Assembly: GCA_049115695.1 (NCBI GenBank)
Contig: JAGDZR010000011.1
Location: 1-64,000, forward strand
DNA from: JAGDZR01 sp049115695
GTDB taxonomy: Bacteria > Bacteroidota > Bacteroidia > Cytophagales > Cyclobacteriaceae
Direction of reading: 5' to 3'
DNA length: 64,000 bases
Part shown: in pieces, positions 26,350-33,627 of the stretch
Layout: each line of letters starts with the position of its first letter
How positions within the stretch are numbered: position 1 is the stretch's first letter
Translations under genes and position numbers: made by a program
The notes under the pieces: generated by a model
What the model was told of the DNA's origin: nothing
What the model saw: the letters and a program-made list of their open reading frames with translations, nothing else
Database searches by the model: none

Positions 26350-26451
26350 ACACAAGCCTTGACATATTCAAGACCTGTGAAGAAAAAAATCTGTCTGAAT
26401 GAGATTTTTATAATAGACCCTCTCAAATTCCAAACTATCGAAGCTTTTCCT

Positions 26452-26556
26452 TCATCCACATCCAATCACCTTTTTCATATCAATATCCTGAGTTGAAGTG
26501 ATAGATGGCAACTTAGGTTCAGGTTTTTTAGGTTTCGGACCTTGCTTTTTAGCCAT
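26452..26556 (-). CDS. Possible 34-residue small protein
   Basis: An ATG frame encodes MAKKQGPKPKKPEPKLPSIT and a further 14 residues ending VIGCG. The first half is Lys/Pro-rich. It sits in the gap between the tRNA unit and purK. No clear -7 box lies upstream and no family is recognised, so it may be chance or a remnant. Confidence 0.25.
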   Translation of the reverse strand: MAKKQGPKPKKPEPKLPSITSTQDIDMKKVIGCG

Positions 26557-26605
26557 GTTATTAAAACTAACCAAAATGGCCATTAGTTCCTTGAATCAGA
26601 TTTAG

Positions 26606-26613
26606 CATCTTTG
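26606..26613 (+). promoter_or_regulatory. -7 box immediately before purK
   Basis: CATCTTTG (seven of eight TAnnTTTG) ends seven bases before the purK ATG at 26621, implying a leader of zero to three bases. Confidence 0.45.
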
Positions 26614-26620
26614 CGACGCT

Positions 26621-27760
26621 ATGAATAGAGATATTACCGACATCAAAATCGGCGTACTTGGAGGAGGGCAGTTGGGCCGAATGATGATTCAATCTGCCAT
26701 CAACTACAACCTTGATATTTCAATTATCGATCCCGACCCAAACGCCCCATGTGCGCATATGGTGGAGCATTTCACTTGCGGTTCGATTCAGGACTTTGAT
26801 AGCGTATATGAATTTGGCAAAGACAAAGATCTTATCACTATAGAAATTGAGTATGTAAGTGTCAAAGCGTTGAAAAGGCTAGAGTCCGAAGGGGTTAAGG
26901 TGTTTCCACAACCGGCTGTTATAGAACTCATTCAGGATAAGCGAAAGCAAAAGACTTTTTACAAATCAAATAGAATTCCAACAGCCGATTTTGTGCTTAC
27001 TGAAAACAAAAGTGAAGTAGCCAAACATGCTGACATGCTGCCTGCGGTAAATAAATTGGGAACGGGTGGCTATGATGGCAGGGGCGTACAAATGATCCGT
27101 ACATCTGAGGATTTGGACAAGGCATTTGATCAGCCCGGCCTGTTAGAAGAGTTGGTTGACTTCAAAACAGAGATAAGCGTGATCGTCGCTCGTAATGAAG
27201 CCGGTGAAACCAAGGCTTTCCCTCCAGTTGAGCTGTCTTACCATCCGGAAGCGAATCTTGTCGAATTTTTATTTAGCCCATCCACGTTGACACCTGAAGA
27301 GCAAAAAAAAGCTGAGAACCTGGCTTGTGATGTGGTAGAAAAACTCAACATGGTCGGACTCCTGGCGGTAGAAATGTTTCTGACCAAAGAGGGAGACGTG
27401 GTGGTCAATGAAGTTGCCCCGCGTACGCATAATAGTGGTCATCATAGCATTGAAGCCAATGTGACTTCTCAATTTGAGCAGCACTTAAGAGCCATTCTCA
27501 ATCTTCCACTTGGCAACACGGATATCGTAGTTCCTGCCGCAATGGTCAATTTGCTTGGCGAAGAGGGTTATACAGGCAATGCAAAATACCAGGGCATGAG
27601 AGAAGTCATGACTATGAAAGGCGTTTACGTACATTTATATGGTAAAAAACTAACCAAACCATTCAGAAAAATGGGGCATGTGACTATCACCGATCATGAC
27701 ATAGAGGTTCTGAAGAAAAGAGCAATAGAAGTAAAAGAAACATTAAAAGTAATAGCATGA
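26621..27760 (+). CDS. purK: 5-(carboxyamino)imidazole ribonucleotide synthase PurK
   Basis: 379-residue ATP-grasp enzyme that carboxylates AIR to N5-CAIR in purine synthesis. The N-terminal IGVLGGGQLGRMM is the PurK signature; GTGGYDGRGVQ is the ATP-grasp loop and NEVAPRTHNSGHHSIEA the metal/substrate site. Length is standard. It overlaps purE by four bases (ATGA), so the two consecutive steps are translationally coupled. The start cannot be shortened without losing the first beta strand. Confidence 0.97.
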   Translation: MNRDITDIKIGVLGGGQLGRMMIQSAINYNLDISIIDPDPNAPCAHMVEHFTCGSIQDFDSVYEFGKDKDLITIEIEYVSVKALKRLESEGVKVFPQPAVIELIQDKRKQKTFYKSNRIPTADFVLTENKSEVAKHADMLPAVNKLGTGGYDGRGVQMIRTSEDLDKAFDQPGLLEELVDFKTEISVIVARNEAGETKAFPPVELSYHPEANLVEFLFSPSTLTPEEQKKAENLACDVVEKLNMVGLLAVEMFLTKEGDVVVNEVAPRTHNSGHHSIEANVTSQFEQHLRAILNLPLGNTDIVVPAAMVNLLGEEGYTGNAKYQGMREVMTMKGVYVHLYGKKLTKPFRKMGHVTITDHDIEVLKKRAIEVKETLKVIA

Positions 27761-28278
27761 GTACGCCACAGGTAGGAATCATTATGGGAAGCCAATCCGA
27801 CTTACCCATTATGTCCGAAGCAGCAGAGATTTTGGAAGAATTGGGAGTTGAAATTGAGGTGACCATTGTGTCAGCACATCGAACACCGCATCGCATGCTG
27901 GACTATGCTGAGCAGGCAAAAAGCCGTGGAATCAAAGTGATCATTGCCGGTGCGGGTGGTGCAGCTCACTTGCCCGGTATGGTCGCATCGTTGACTACAT
28001 TGCCGGTTATTGGAGTCCCGGTAAAATCTCGAAATTCAATCGATGGTTGGGATTCTGTATTATCAATCCTTCAAATGCCAGGAGGCATTCCAGTGGCTAC
28101 TGTTGCCCTGGACGGAGCAAAAAATGCAGGCATCCTTGCTGCAGAGATAATCGGGGCATTTGATGATAAAATCGGTAAAAACCTGGCCGCTTATAAAGCA
28201 AGTCTCAAGTCAAAAGTGCTGGAAAGTGCTGAGACATTAGAGAAAAATGGATGGAGAGGAAAGAAGATTGGCTTCTAA
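27757..28278 (+). CDS. purE: N5-carboxyaminoimidazole ribonucleotide mutase PurE
   Basis: 173 residues, class I PurE converting N5-CAIR to CAIR. GIIMGSQSDLPIM at the N-terminus and SAHRTPHRML (catalytic His) are diagnostic, as is the GAGGAAHLPGMVAS loop. Octameric cytoplasmic enzyme. Coupled to purK by a four-base overlap. Confidence 0.97.
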   Translation: MSTPQVGIIMGSQSDLPIMSEAAEILEELGVEIEVTIVSAHRTPHRMLDYAEQAKSRGIKVIIAGAGGAAHLPGMVASLTTLPVIGVPVKSRNSIDGWDSVLSILQMPGGIPVATVALDGAKNAGILAAEIIGAFDDKIGKNLAAYKASLKSKVLESAETLEKNGWRGKKIGF

Positions 28279-28354
28279 AAAGATTCGTTATTCACATCCC
28301 ATAATTCCATCACCAGCAGCAACTGGAACTTTTGTAAAAAACGGAATGTTGATG

Positions 28355-28369
28355 ATCACTGATAGTGAT
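28355..28369. promoter_or_regulatory. Palindromic site upstream of the RBBP9-like gene
   Basis: ATCACT-GAT-AGTGAT, perfect 6-bp arms, lies 22 bases before the ATG at 28392. It could be an operator or a small leader hairpin; no T-tract follows, so it is not a terminator. Confidence 0.35.
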
Positions 28370-28391
28370 TTCTTTATAAAGCCTAACGAAA

Positions 28392-28922
28392 ATGACAACT
28401 TCATTCTTTACCATTCCAGGGTATGGGAATTCTGACAAAGAACATTGGCAAACCTACTTTGAACAAAAACTAGTCAGCTGTCAAAGAATTGTTCAGGATA
28501 ATTGGACCGAACCTGTAATGAGTGATTGGGTCCAGCGAATTGACGAAAGTGTCAGGCATGCACACCTTTCTGATTCGATTTTCATAACCCATAGCATGGG
28601 CGGTATTGCACTTGCACATTGGGCAAAACAATACAACAAGGCAATCAAGGGGGCATTTATCGTTGCTCCTCCTGATTTGGAAAACCCATATGAGGATTTA
28701 GGACTCAAATCCTTCACTCCAATTCCTCAAATTCAACTGCCATTTCGTTCTATTTTGGTTGCCAGTTCTAATGATCACTGGATCAGGCTGGAAAGAGCTG
28801 AGTATTTTGCAAATGCCTGGGGAAGTGAGTTAGTTGTACTAAACAATGCAGGGCATATTAATCCGGACGCTGGTTTTAAGCATTGGGACGAAGGTCTTGA
28901 AATTCTGAAAAGACTCGAATAA
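28392..28922 (+). CDS. RBBP9/YdeN family serine hydrolase
   Basis: 176-residue compact alpha/beta hydrolase. FTIPGYGNSDKEHWQ at the N-terminus is typical of the RBBP9/YdeN family; the nucleophile is Ser68 in THSMGG, the acid lies in VASSNDHW and the histidine in NAGHINPDAG. Cytoplasmic; natural substrates of the family are poorly known. It lies 113 bases after purE behind a palindrome, so probably has its own promoter. Confidence 0.9.
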   Translation: MTTSFFTIPGYGNSDKEHWQTYFEQKLVSCQRIVQDNWTEPVMSDWVQRIDESVRHAHLSDSIFITHSMGGIALAHWAKQYNKAIKGAFIVAPPDLENPYEDLGLKSFTPIPQIQLPFRSILVASSNDHWIRLERAEYFANAWGSELVVLNNAGHINPDAGFKHWDEGLEILKRLE

Positions 28923-28944
28923 AATCACCCAATAAATCCATCAA

Positions 28945-29772
28945 GTGAAAACAATCTATTCAACCCTATTTCTGACTTTTTCAATAGTCGCCATACTCAG
29001 TCTTCCTGCATGTCAGCAAACGAATACGATTGATCTAAAAATCATGTCGTACAATATCCGTCATGGAGAGGGGGTTGATGGTGTTTTGGATTTGTCCCGA
29101 GCGGCAAAAATCATTCAGAATGAAGCTCCAGACTTGTGTGGATTACAAGAGGTCGATAATTTTTGTTTGAGGACAGACAGTATCGGACAAATCAACTACC
29201 TCGCTCAGCACACCAATATGGTTGGCACATTTGGGAAATTCATGGATTATCAGGGAGGCGAATATGGTTTAGCTACATTGACAGCCTTGCCAATTGTATC
29301 GACGAAAGTGTTGCGATTACCAGATGGAAAATATGAACCTCGTTCGTCTGTGATACATGAAATAAAAATTGCTGATGGATACTTGATTGCCTTTGCCAAT
29401 GTGCACCTTGATTGGATAGATGATGAAGAAGGAAGCAGGAACCGTTTACTTCAGTCAAAAGCTTTACTTGCATACCTGGATTCATTGGATTTGCCTTCTA
29501 TCATCACCGGAGATTTTAACTGTCCACCTGAATCACCAACCATGAAATATTTCGATGAGCAGGGGTTTGAATTTGTCAAAAAAGGGCTTGACAATTTGAG
29601 TTTTCAGGGAGATAGTCAGGCAGAAATAGATCATCTGATTTTCAGAAACTCCGATCAGGTTCAATTCTCAGTCAGGAGTATCCAACTCTTGAATAAGCCA
29701 GTTGCTTCCGATCATCGACCATTGGTAGTAGACCTAAATGTTACTTTTTCTGTCAACAATTATAATCCTTAA
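28945..29772 (+). CDS. Endonuclease/exonuclease/phosphatase family lipoprotein
   Basis: 275 residues starting at GTG. The N-terminus is a lipoprotein signal (LSLPACQQ). The EEP fold is intact: IMSYNIRHGEGVDG, CGLQEVD (metal Glu), ITGDFNCPPES and ASDHRPLVVDL (catalytic Asp-His). Family members at the cell surface are phosphodiesterases, sphingomyelinase-like or nucleases; specificity is unknown. It lies 22 bases after the serine hydrolase gene and may share its transcript. Confidence 0.9.
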   Translation: MKTIYSTLFLTFSIVAILSLPACQQTNTIDLKIMSYNIRHGEGVDGVLDLSRAAKIIQNEAPDLCGLQEVDNFCLRTDSIGQINYLAQHTNMVGTFGKFMDYQGGEYGLATLTALPIVSTKVLRLPDGKYEPRSSVIHEIKIADGYLIAFANVHLDWIDDEEGSRNRLLQSKALLAYLDSLDLPSIITGDFNCPPESPTMKYFDEQGFEFVKKGLDNLSFQGDSQAEIDHLIFRNSDQVQFSVRSIQLLNKPVASDHRPLVVDLNVTFSVNNYNP

Positions 29773-29925
29773 CACATCGGCTCCAAACTCGTTCTGATAC
29801 TATGCCTGCGCTGCTTATCGCTGCAGGACTCAAATTCGGGTAGACTTTTATTCAAATCTTTCAAAAAGTTTTACAAAACGCCATCTGAATTCTTGTGAAA
29901 AGTCTTCCAGCTTAAATCTAGCCTG

Positions 29926-32523
29926 CTATTCCGTCCTCAACCCTTCTACTGGGTTTGATTTTATGGGCTTATGAATGGCGATGACAATGAAGAAAATCAC
30001 AAGCACTCCTATGCCTACAGTAATGCCGATTTCTGTCATGACGCTCAGTGTGGTGTAGCGACTAAATATACTTCCCAATATTTCATCGGTTAAGAAATTT
30101 CCAAGCACCAATCCCATGGTAACTGCCAATCCCATCATGATTAGAAAGGGTCGATTGAAATAGCCTAACAGTTCGTTGTAAGTAGCGCCCAATACTTTGC
30201 GAATAGAAATTTCTTTTCTCGACTTTCCAATCTGAATAGCGGCCATTGCATAAATACCCAAAAGACATAAAGCGAATGCTATCAACGTCAACACACCTAG
30301 CATATCGCGCATTTGACTGGCTGTTTCGACCGTGCCACTGTAGGCCATTTCATCCTGCCAGTGATGTATGAATGGTGTTTCAAACAAATCAAACCAAATG
30401 GCTTCCGCAGCTAATTGAGCAGCGTCCTGCGAATAACCTGTTGTACGAAGGAAAATGAAATCATAATCGTCAGGTCTGGCAGCAGTAAATAGCAATGGCA
30501 GGTTTTGATATCCATTGAACAATTCTCCGTCCTGGTAGTTTTTGATCAGCCCCAGCACGTGATAAGTTTTGTCATTAATCAATAAGGACTCACCAACCAC
30601 TTTATCGGACATGTATTGTCTTGCAAATTCCTCATTCACAATCACTCCTTTTTCAAAATCGGTTGTCATACTCCGATTGAAATTTCTACCCTCCAGAAAG
30701 GATACGCCCATTTTGGACAGGTAATCCGGTCCGACCTGATAATGATCGACAGAGACTTCATCTTCTTCCTTTTTTAGGGTAGACCGGTAGCAATAACCTG
30801 ATAAATAGTGCGAAGATCCAAATGCTTCCTCTACAAAGGGTGCAGTCTCAAATTTCTGATGAAGCATATTGTACTCTTCTTCTCCAGACACTCTGATGGC
30901 CATTAGGTTTTTAGGATTATACCCAAAATCAGCATTGGCCATAAAGGAGACATTTTTCATGAAAGAAGCCCCCACAACAAGTAAAATGACGGACAAAGTA
31001 AGTTGCATCACACCCAATGCATAATGAGTTTTACCCAATCCTGAGAATTTCATCCTGTGATTGATGATGGTGACAGGCTTGAACTTGAGTGAGTAGATGG
31101 CCGGAATCAACCCTGTGATAATGCTCACAGAAACCAAAAACAGGAAACTGAACCCTGCCAGACGCCATAGATCCAGCTCATTGATGAGGAACGGATTACC
31201 ATACATCTGCCAAACCTGAGCACTGATGACATTGGTGAGACTCAGCGCCAGCACAAATGCAAATAACATGATCATGCTCATCTCCACAATGAACTGCAAA
31301 AATATCATGATCTGCTGTGACCCTATGGTGCGCCGAACACCTATTTCCTTAGTCCTGGTTACCATCAAACCGATTTGGGTATTGGCAACATTGAAACAAG
31401 CAATTGCCAGAATAAGCAGGCTGATAGCCGCAAACATTAGCAATTCAGTGCTGCTTTTTCGTGTATTGGTATACGAATAAAAATTACCAGATTCTAATGA
31501 CGGATCATGGAATGGAACCAACCTGATTTCCTTAATCTTTCTTGACGCCACGACTTCATTGTACTCAGTAATTTTTTCAGTTAACGTCTGCTCTACCGCT
31601 TCCTTATAATCCTCATTTTGTAGTTGAATATATTGGCCAAATGTAAAACCTCGAGAACCCCAACCCTTTTTGTCTAATTTGAATTGATCAACGAGTTGAT
31701 CGATGTGAAGTAGACCTTCAAAAATAAAAGTGGAGTTGGCTGGAGGATCTTTTAGTACGCCTAACACTTTTACATCTGGCATTTTATTTCCGAAATAGTA
31801 AAGCGATAAAACCTCCCCAACCGGATTAGAATCAGGAAACAACTTGTCAGCCATGCTGCGGGTCAAATAGAGACCGTTTTTTTCGAACTCCTCCGCACTG
31901 CCCTTGAGAACATCCAATGGAAACATTTCCAGGTATGAAGGAGAGACAAAGGAAAGTTGCGTGTTGAAAAAGTATTTACCCTTACCCAAATTGATCCCTG
32001 CTGTCAAATAACTAGTGCATTTATCAACGCCCGCATGATTCCGAAGTATTGACTCACCAATTGAAAGAGGTGTGAGTTCGTAAGCTGTCTGATCATAAAC
32101 GTCATCATGAGTCACATGTATCCGATACACGTGCTCGTTGGTGTAGTCTTGATCAAATTCCTGGTTATACCCAAAGAATGAGTAGGTAACCATACAAAAA
32201 CTGAGCGCGAAAGCCAATCCTAGAATATTGATAGCAAATGAAAACTTATTGTGCAGCATCCTTCGCCAACTCAGTTTGATGAACGACTGGACCAGGGCAC
32301 CAGATGTATCCCAATTGTGATCAGACTTTCGGGCGTATGCCTTACAACAGCGGATTACTTCAAATGAATACCTGATTTTGGTCCACCAGGCATTATTTCC
32401 TTTGCCTATACGCAAGTCAAATAACTCTTCAAGATCTCCAGATATTTCTTCATATCGATCAGGCCTACAATACAACTTTAATAGCTTATTGGCCCATTTT
32501 GGTGGGTTCGATTTTACTTCCAT
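29926..32523 (-). CDS. MacB/FtsX-like ABC transporter permease with prefix domain (1)
   Basis: 865 residues. Residues about 8-65 (WANKLLKLYCRPDRYEEISG onward) are the permease prefix domain found only in Bacteroidota; then two MacB-PCD/FtsX units, each with a first helix, a large periplasmic domain and three C-terminal helices (typical RTKEIGVRRTIGSQ and KSRKEISIRKVLGA motifs). No ATPase gene is adjacent, so it must use one encoded elsewhere. The start overlaps the PadR gene by 10 bases, making a regulator-transporter unit. Such proteins export peptides, lipids or antibiotics; the cargo is unknown. Confidence 0.92.
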   Translation of the reverse strand: MEVKSNPPKWANKLLKLYCRPDRYEEISGDLEELFDLRIGKGNNAWWTKIRYSFEVIRCCKAYARKSDHNWDTSGALVQSFIKLSWRRMLHNKFSFAINILGLAFALSFCMVTYSFFGYNQEFDQDYTNEHVYRIHVTHDDVYDQTAYELTPLSIGESILRNHAGVDKCTSYLTAGINLGKGKYFFNTQLSFVSPSYLEMFPLDVLKGSAEEFEKNGLYLTRSMADKLFPDSNPVGEVLSLYYFGNKMPDVKVLGVLKDPPANSTFIFEGLLHIDQLVDQFKLDKKGWGSRGFTFGQYIQLQNEDYKEAVEQTLTEKITEYNEVVASRKIKEIRLVPFHDPSLESGNFYSYTNTRKSSTELLMFAAISLLILAIACFNVANTQIGLMVTRTKEIGVRRTIGSQQIMIFLQFIVEMSMIMLFAFVLALSLTNVISAQVWQMYGNPFLINELDLWRLAGFSFLFLVSVSIITGLIPAIYSLKFKPVTIINHRMKFSGLGKTHYALGVMQLTLSVILLVVGASFMKNVSFMANADFGYNPKNLMAIRVSGEEEYNMLHQKFETAPFVEEAFGSSHYLSGYCYRSTLKKEEDEVSVDHYQVGPDYLSKMGVSFLEGRNFNRSMTTDFEKGVIVNEEFARQYMSDKVVGESLLINDKTYHVLGLIKNYQDGELFNGYQNLPLLFTAARPDDYDFIFLRTTGYSQDAAQLAAEAIWFDLFETPFIHHWQDEMAYSGTVETASQMRDMLGVLTLIAFALCLLGIYAMAAIQIGKSRKEISIRKVLGATYNELLGYFNRPFLIMMGLAVTMGLVLGNFLTDEILGSIFSRYTTLSVMTEIGITVGIGVLVIFFIVIAIHKPIKSNPVEGLRTE

Positions 32524-32846
32524 TGAAATGCTGTTTCGGGTATTTGTACTCTAATCGAGTCCCGCAAAGTCTGTTGTTCATCCATAGCTGCTTTACCAGC
32601 TTGAGTAACATAGAAGAGACGCTTTCTCTTACCTCCTCGCTGGCCGGAAGCTTCTCCCAGCTTTGATTCCAAAAACCCTTTGTCCTCCAATCGGTAGAGC
32701 ACCGTATGTATGGCGCTAATGTTAATCGTTTTTCCAGTTTGGCTTTTGTACTCCTCAACAATGGCTACCGAATAGGCTCGATCATATAACAGACCGACCA
32801 TTAGTAATACTATTTCCTCCAACGTTCCCAATTTGATCTTTTCCAT
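32514..32846 (-). CDS. PadR family transcriptional regulator (1)
   Basis: 110 residues: a winged-helix PadR domain beginning LGTLEEIVLLMVGLLYDRAY, with VLYRLEDKGFLESKLGEASG in the recognition/wing part and RGGKRKRLFYVTQAGKAA at the wing. PadR proteins repress transporter genes until a ligand (often a drug or phenolic) binds. The gene overlaps the permease gene it precedes. A 12-bp perfect palindrome just upstream is a likely autoregulatory operator. Confidence 0.92.
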   Translation of the reverse strand: MEKIKLGTLEEIVLLMVGLLYDRAYSVAIVEEYKSQTGKTINISAIHTVLYRLEDKGFLESKLGEASGQRGGKRKRLFYVTQAGKAAMDEQQTLRDSIRVQIPETAFQWK

Positions 32847-32851
32847 ATCTT

Positions 32852-32863
32852 TTACAATTGTAA
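32852..32863. promoter_or_regulatory. Candidate PadR operator
   Basis: TTACAATTGTAA, a perfect 12-bp palindrome beginning six bases before the padR ATG at 32846. A further TTACA half site lies about 40 bases upstream on the minus strand. The position suits autorepression. Confidence 0.5.
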
Positions 32864-33020
32864 GGAATATTAACTCAAAAACAAATGAATTGTTTCACTT
32901 TTGTAAGTATTATAGTTTACAGGCTGATGATGGCTGGCAAAATTCCTCTCATGGAGTAGAAGAATCATCCAAATGCAATTTGACGGACACGATAAATTAT
33001 TGGATTTAAAACCTACCCCT

Positions 33021-33028
33021 CATCTTTG
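33021..33028 (+). promoter_or_regulatory. -7 box for the broken FMN reductase gene
   Basis: CATCTTTG (seven of eight), the same variant as in front of purK, 21 bases before the ATG at 33050. Confidence 0.35.
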
Positions 33029-33049
33029 ACTTTTAATGAGCTGTCTTTT

Positions 33050-33571
33050 ATGAAAATCCTAGGAATAAATGGAAGTGCAAGTCCCAACTCTTCCAACCTG
33101 TCTTTGCTAAATGCAATTAAAAAAATGATAGCCACAAAAGCTGACATGAACATCATCGATGATCTTTCACCATATCCACATTTTGATACCGAAAAAACCG
33201 ACGGCAACACTCCAAATATTGTCTCATAACTACGAAAGCAAATCGCTGACTCTGACCATGTAGTTATCAGTACACCAGAGTATATATTCAGCATACCGAG
33301 TGGTCTGAAAAATATACTTGAATGGTGTGTTGCCACTACAGCGTTTGTTGATAAGCCTGTAACAATAATCACTGCATCTGCTCACGGTCAAAAGGGACAC
33401 GAGGAACTACAACTCATATTGCAAACACTACAAGCCAAAGTTTGTAAACATAGATGCCTGCTCATCAAAGGAGTGAAGGGCAAGTTTAGCGATGAAGGAA
33501 ATCTTGTTGATCAATTAACCATTCAACGGCTCAGGACACTTGTGGATGATTTGCTGAGCGTTAAGAATTGA
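33050..33571 (+). pseudogene. NADPH-dependent FMN reductase, interrupted by one in-frame stop
   Basis: Reading from the ATG at 33050, one frame of 174 codons is open to the TGA at 33569 except for a TAA at 33227-33229. The first part (MKILGINGSASPNSSNLSLL) is the flavodoxin-like FMN-binding start; after the stop the same frame continues ADSDHVVISTPEYIFSIPSG then LKNILEWCV, the hallmark of NADPH-dependent FMN reductases. The TAA stands where a Gln codon (CAA) would give SQLRKQIADSD, so a single C-to-T change explains it. Flanked by the two PadR/permease units. Recent inactivation, sequencing error or readthrough are the alternatives. Confidence 0.85.
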
Positions 33572-33627
33572 CCCAATTCCTAACCTTGTTGGGCATTATT
33601 ATTTGACATCTTTGATTTAAGTCAGCC

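Noticed and set aside
26235..26465. Open frame containing VAQLVEHPPIGGPRLGSP
   Set aside because: This is the well-known false protein obtained by translating tRNA sequence; the DNA is the tRNA-Gly relic.
28247..28435. Plus-strand open frame between purE and the RBBP9-like gene
   Set aside because: It overlaps both genes in another frame and has no coding character of its own.
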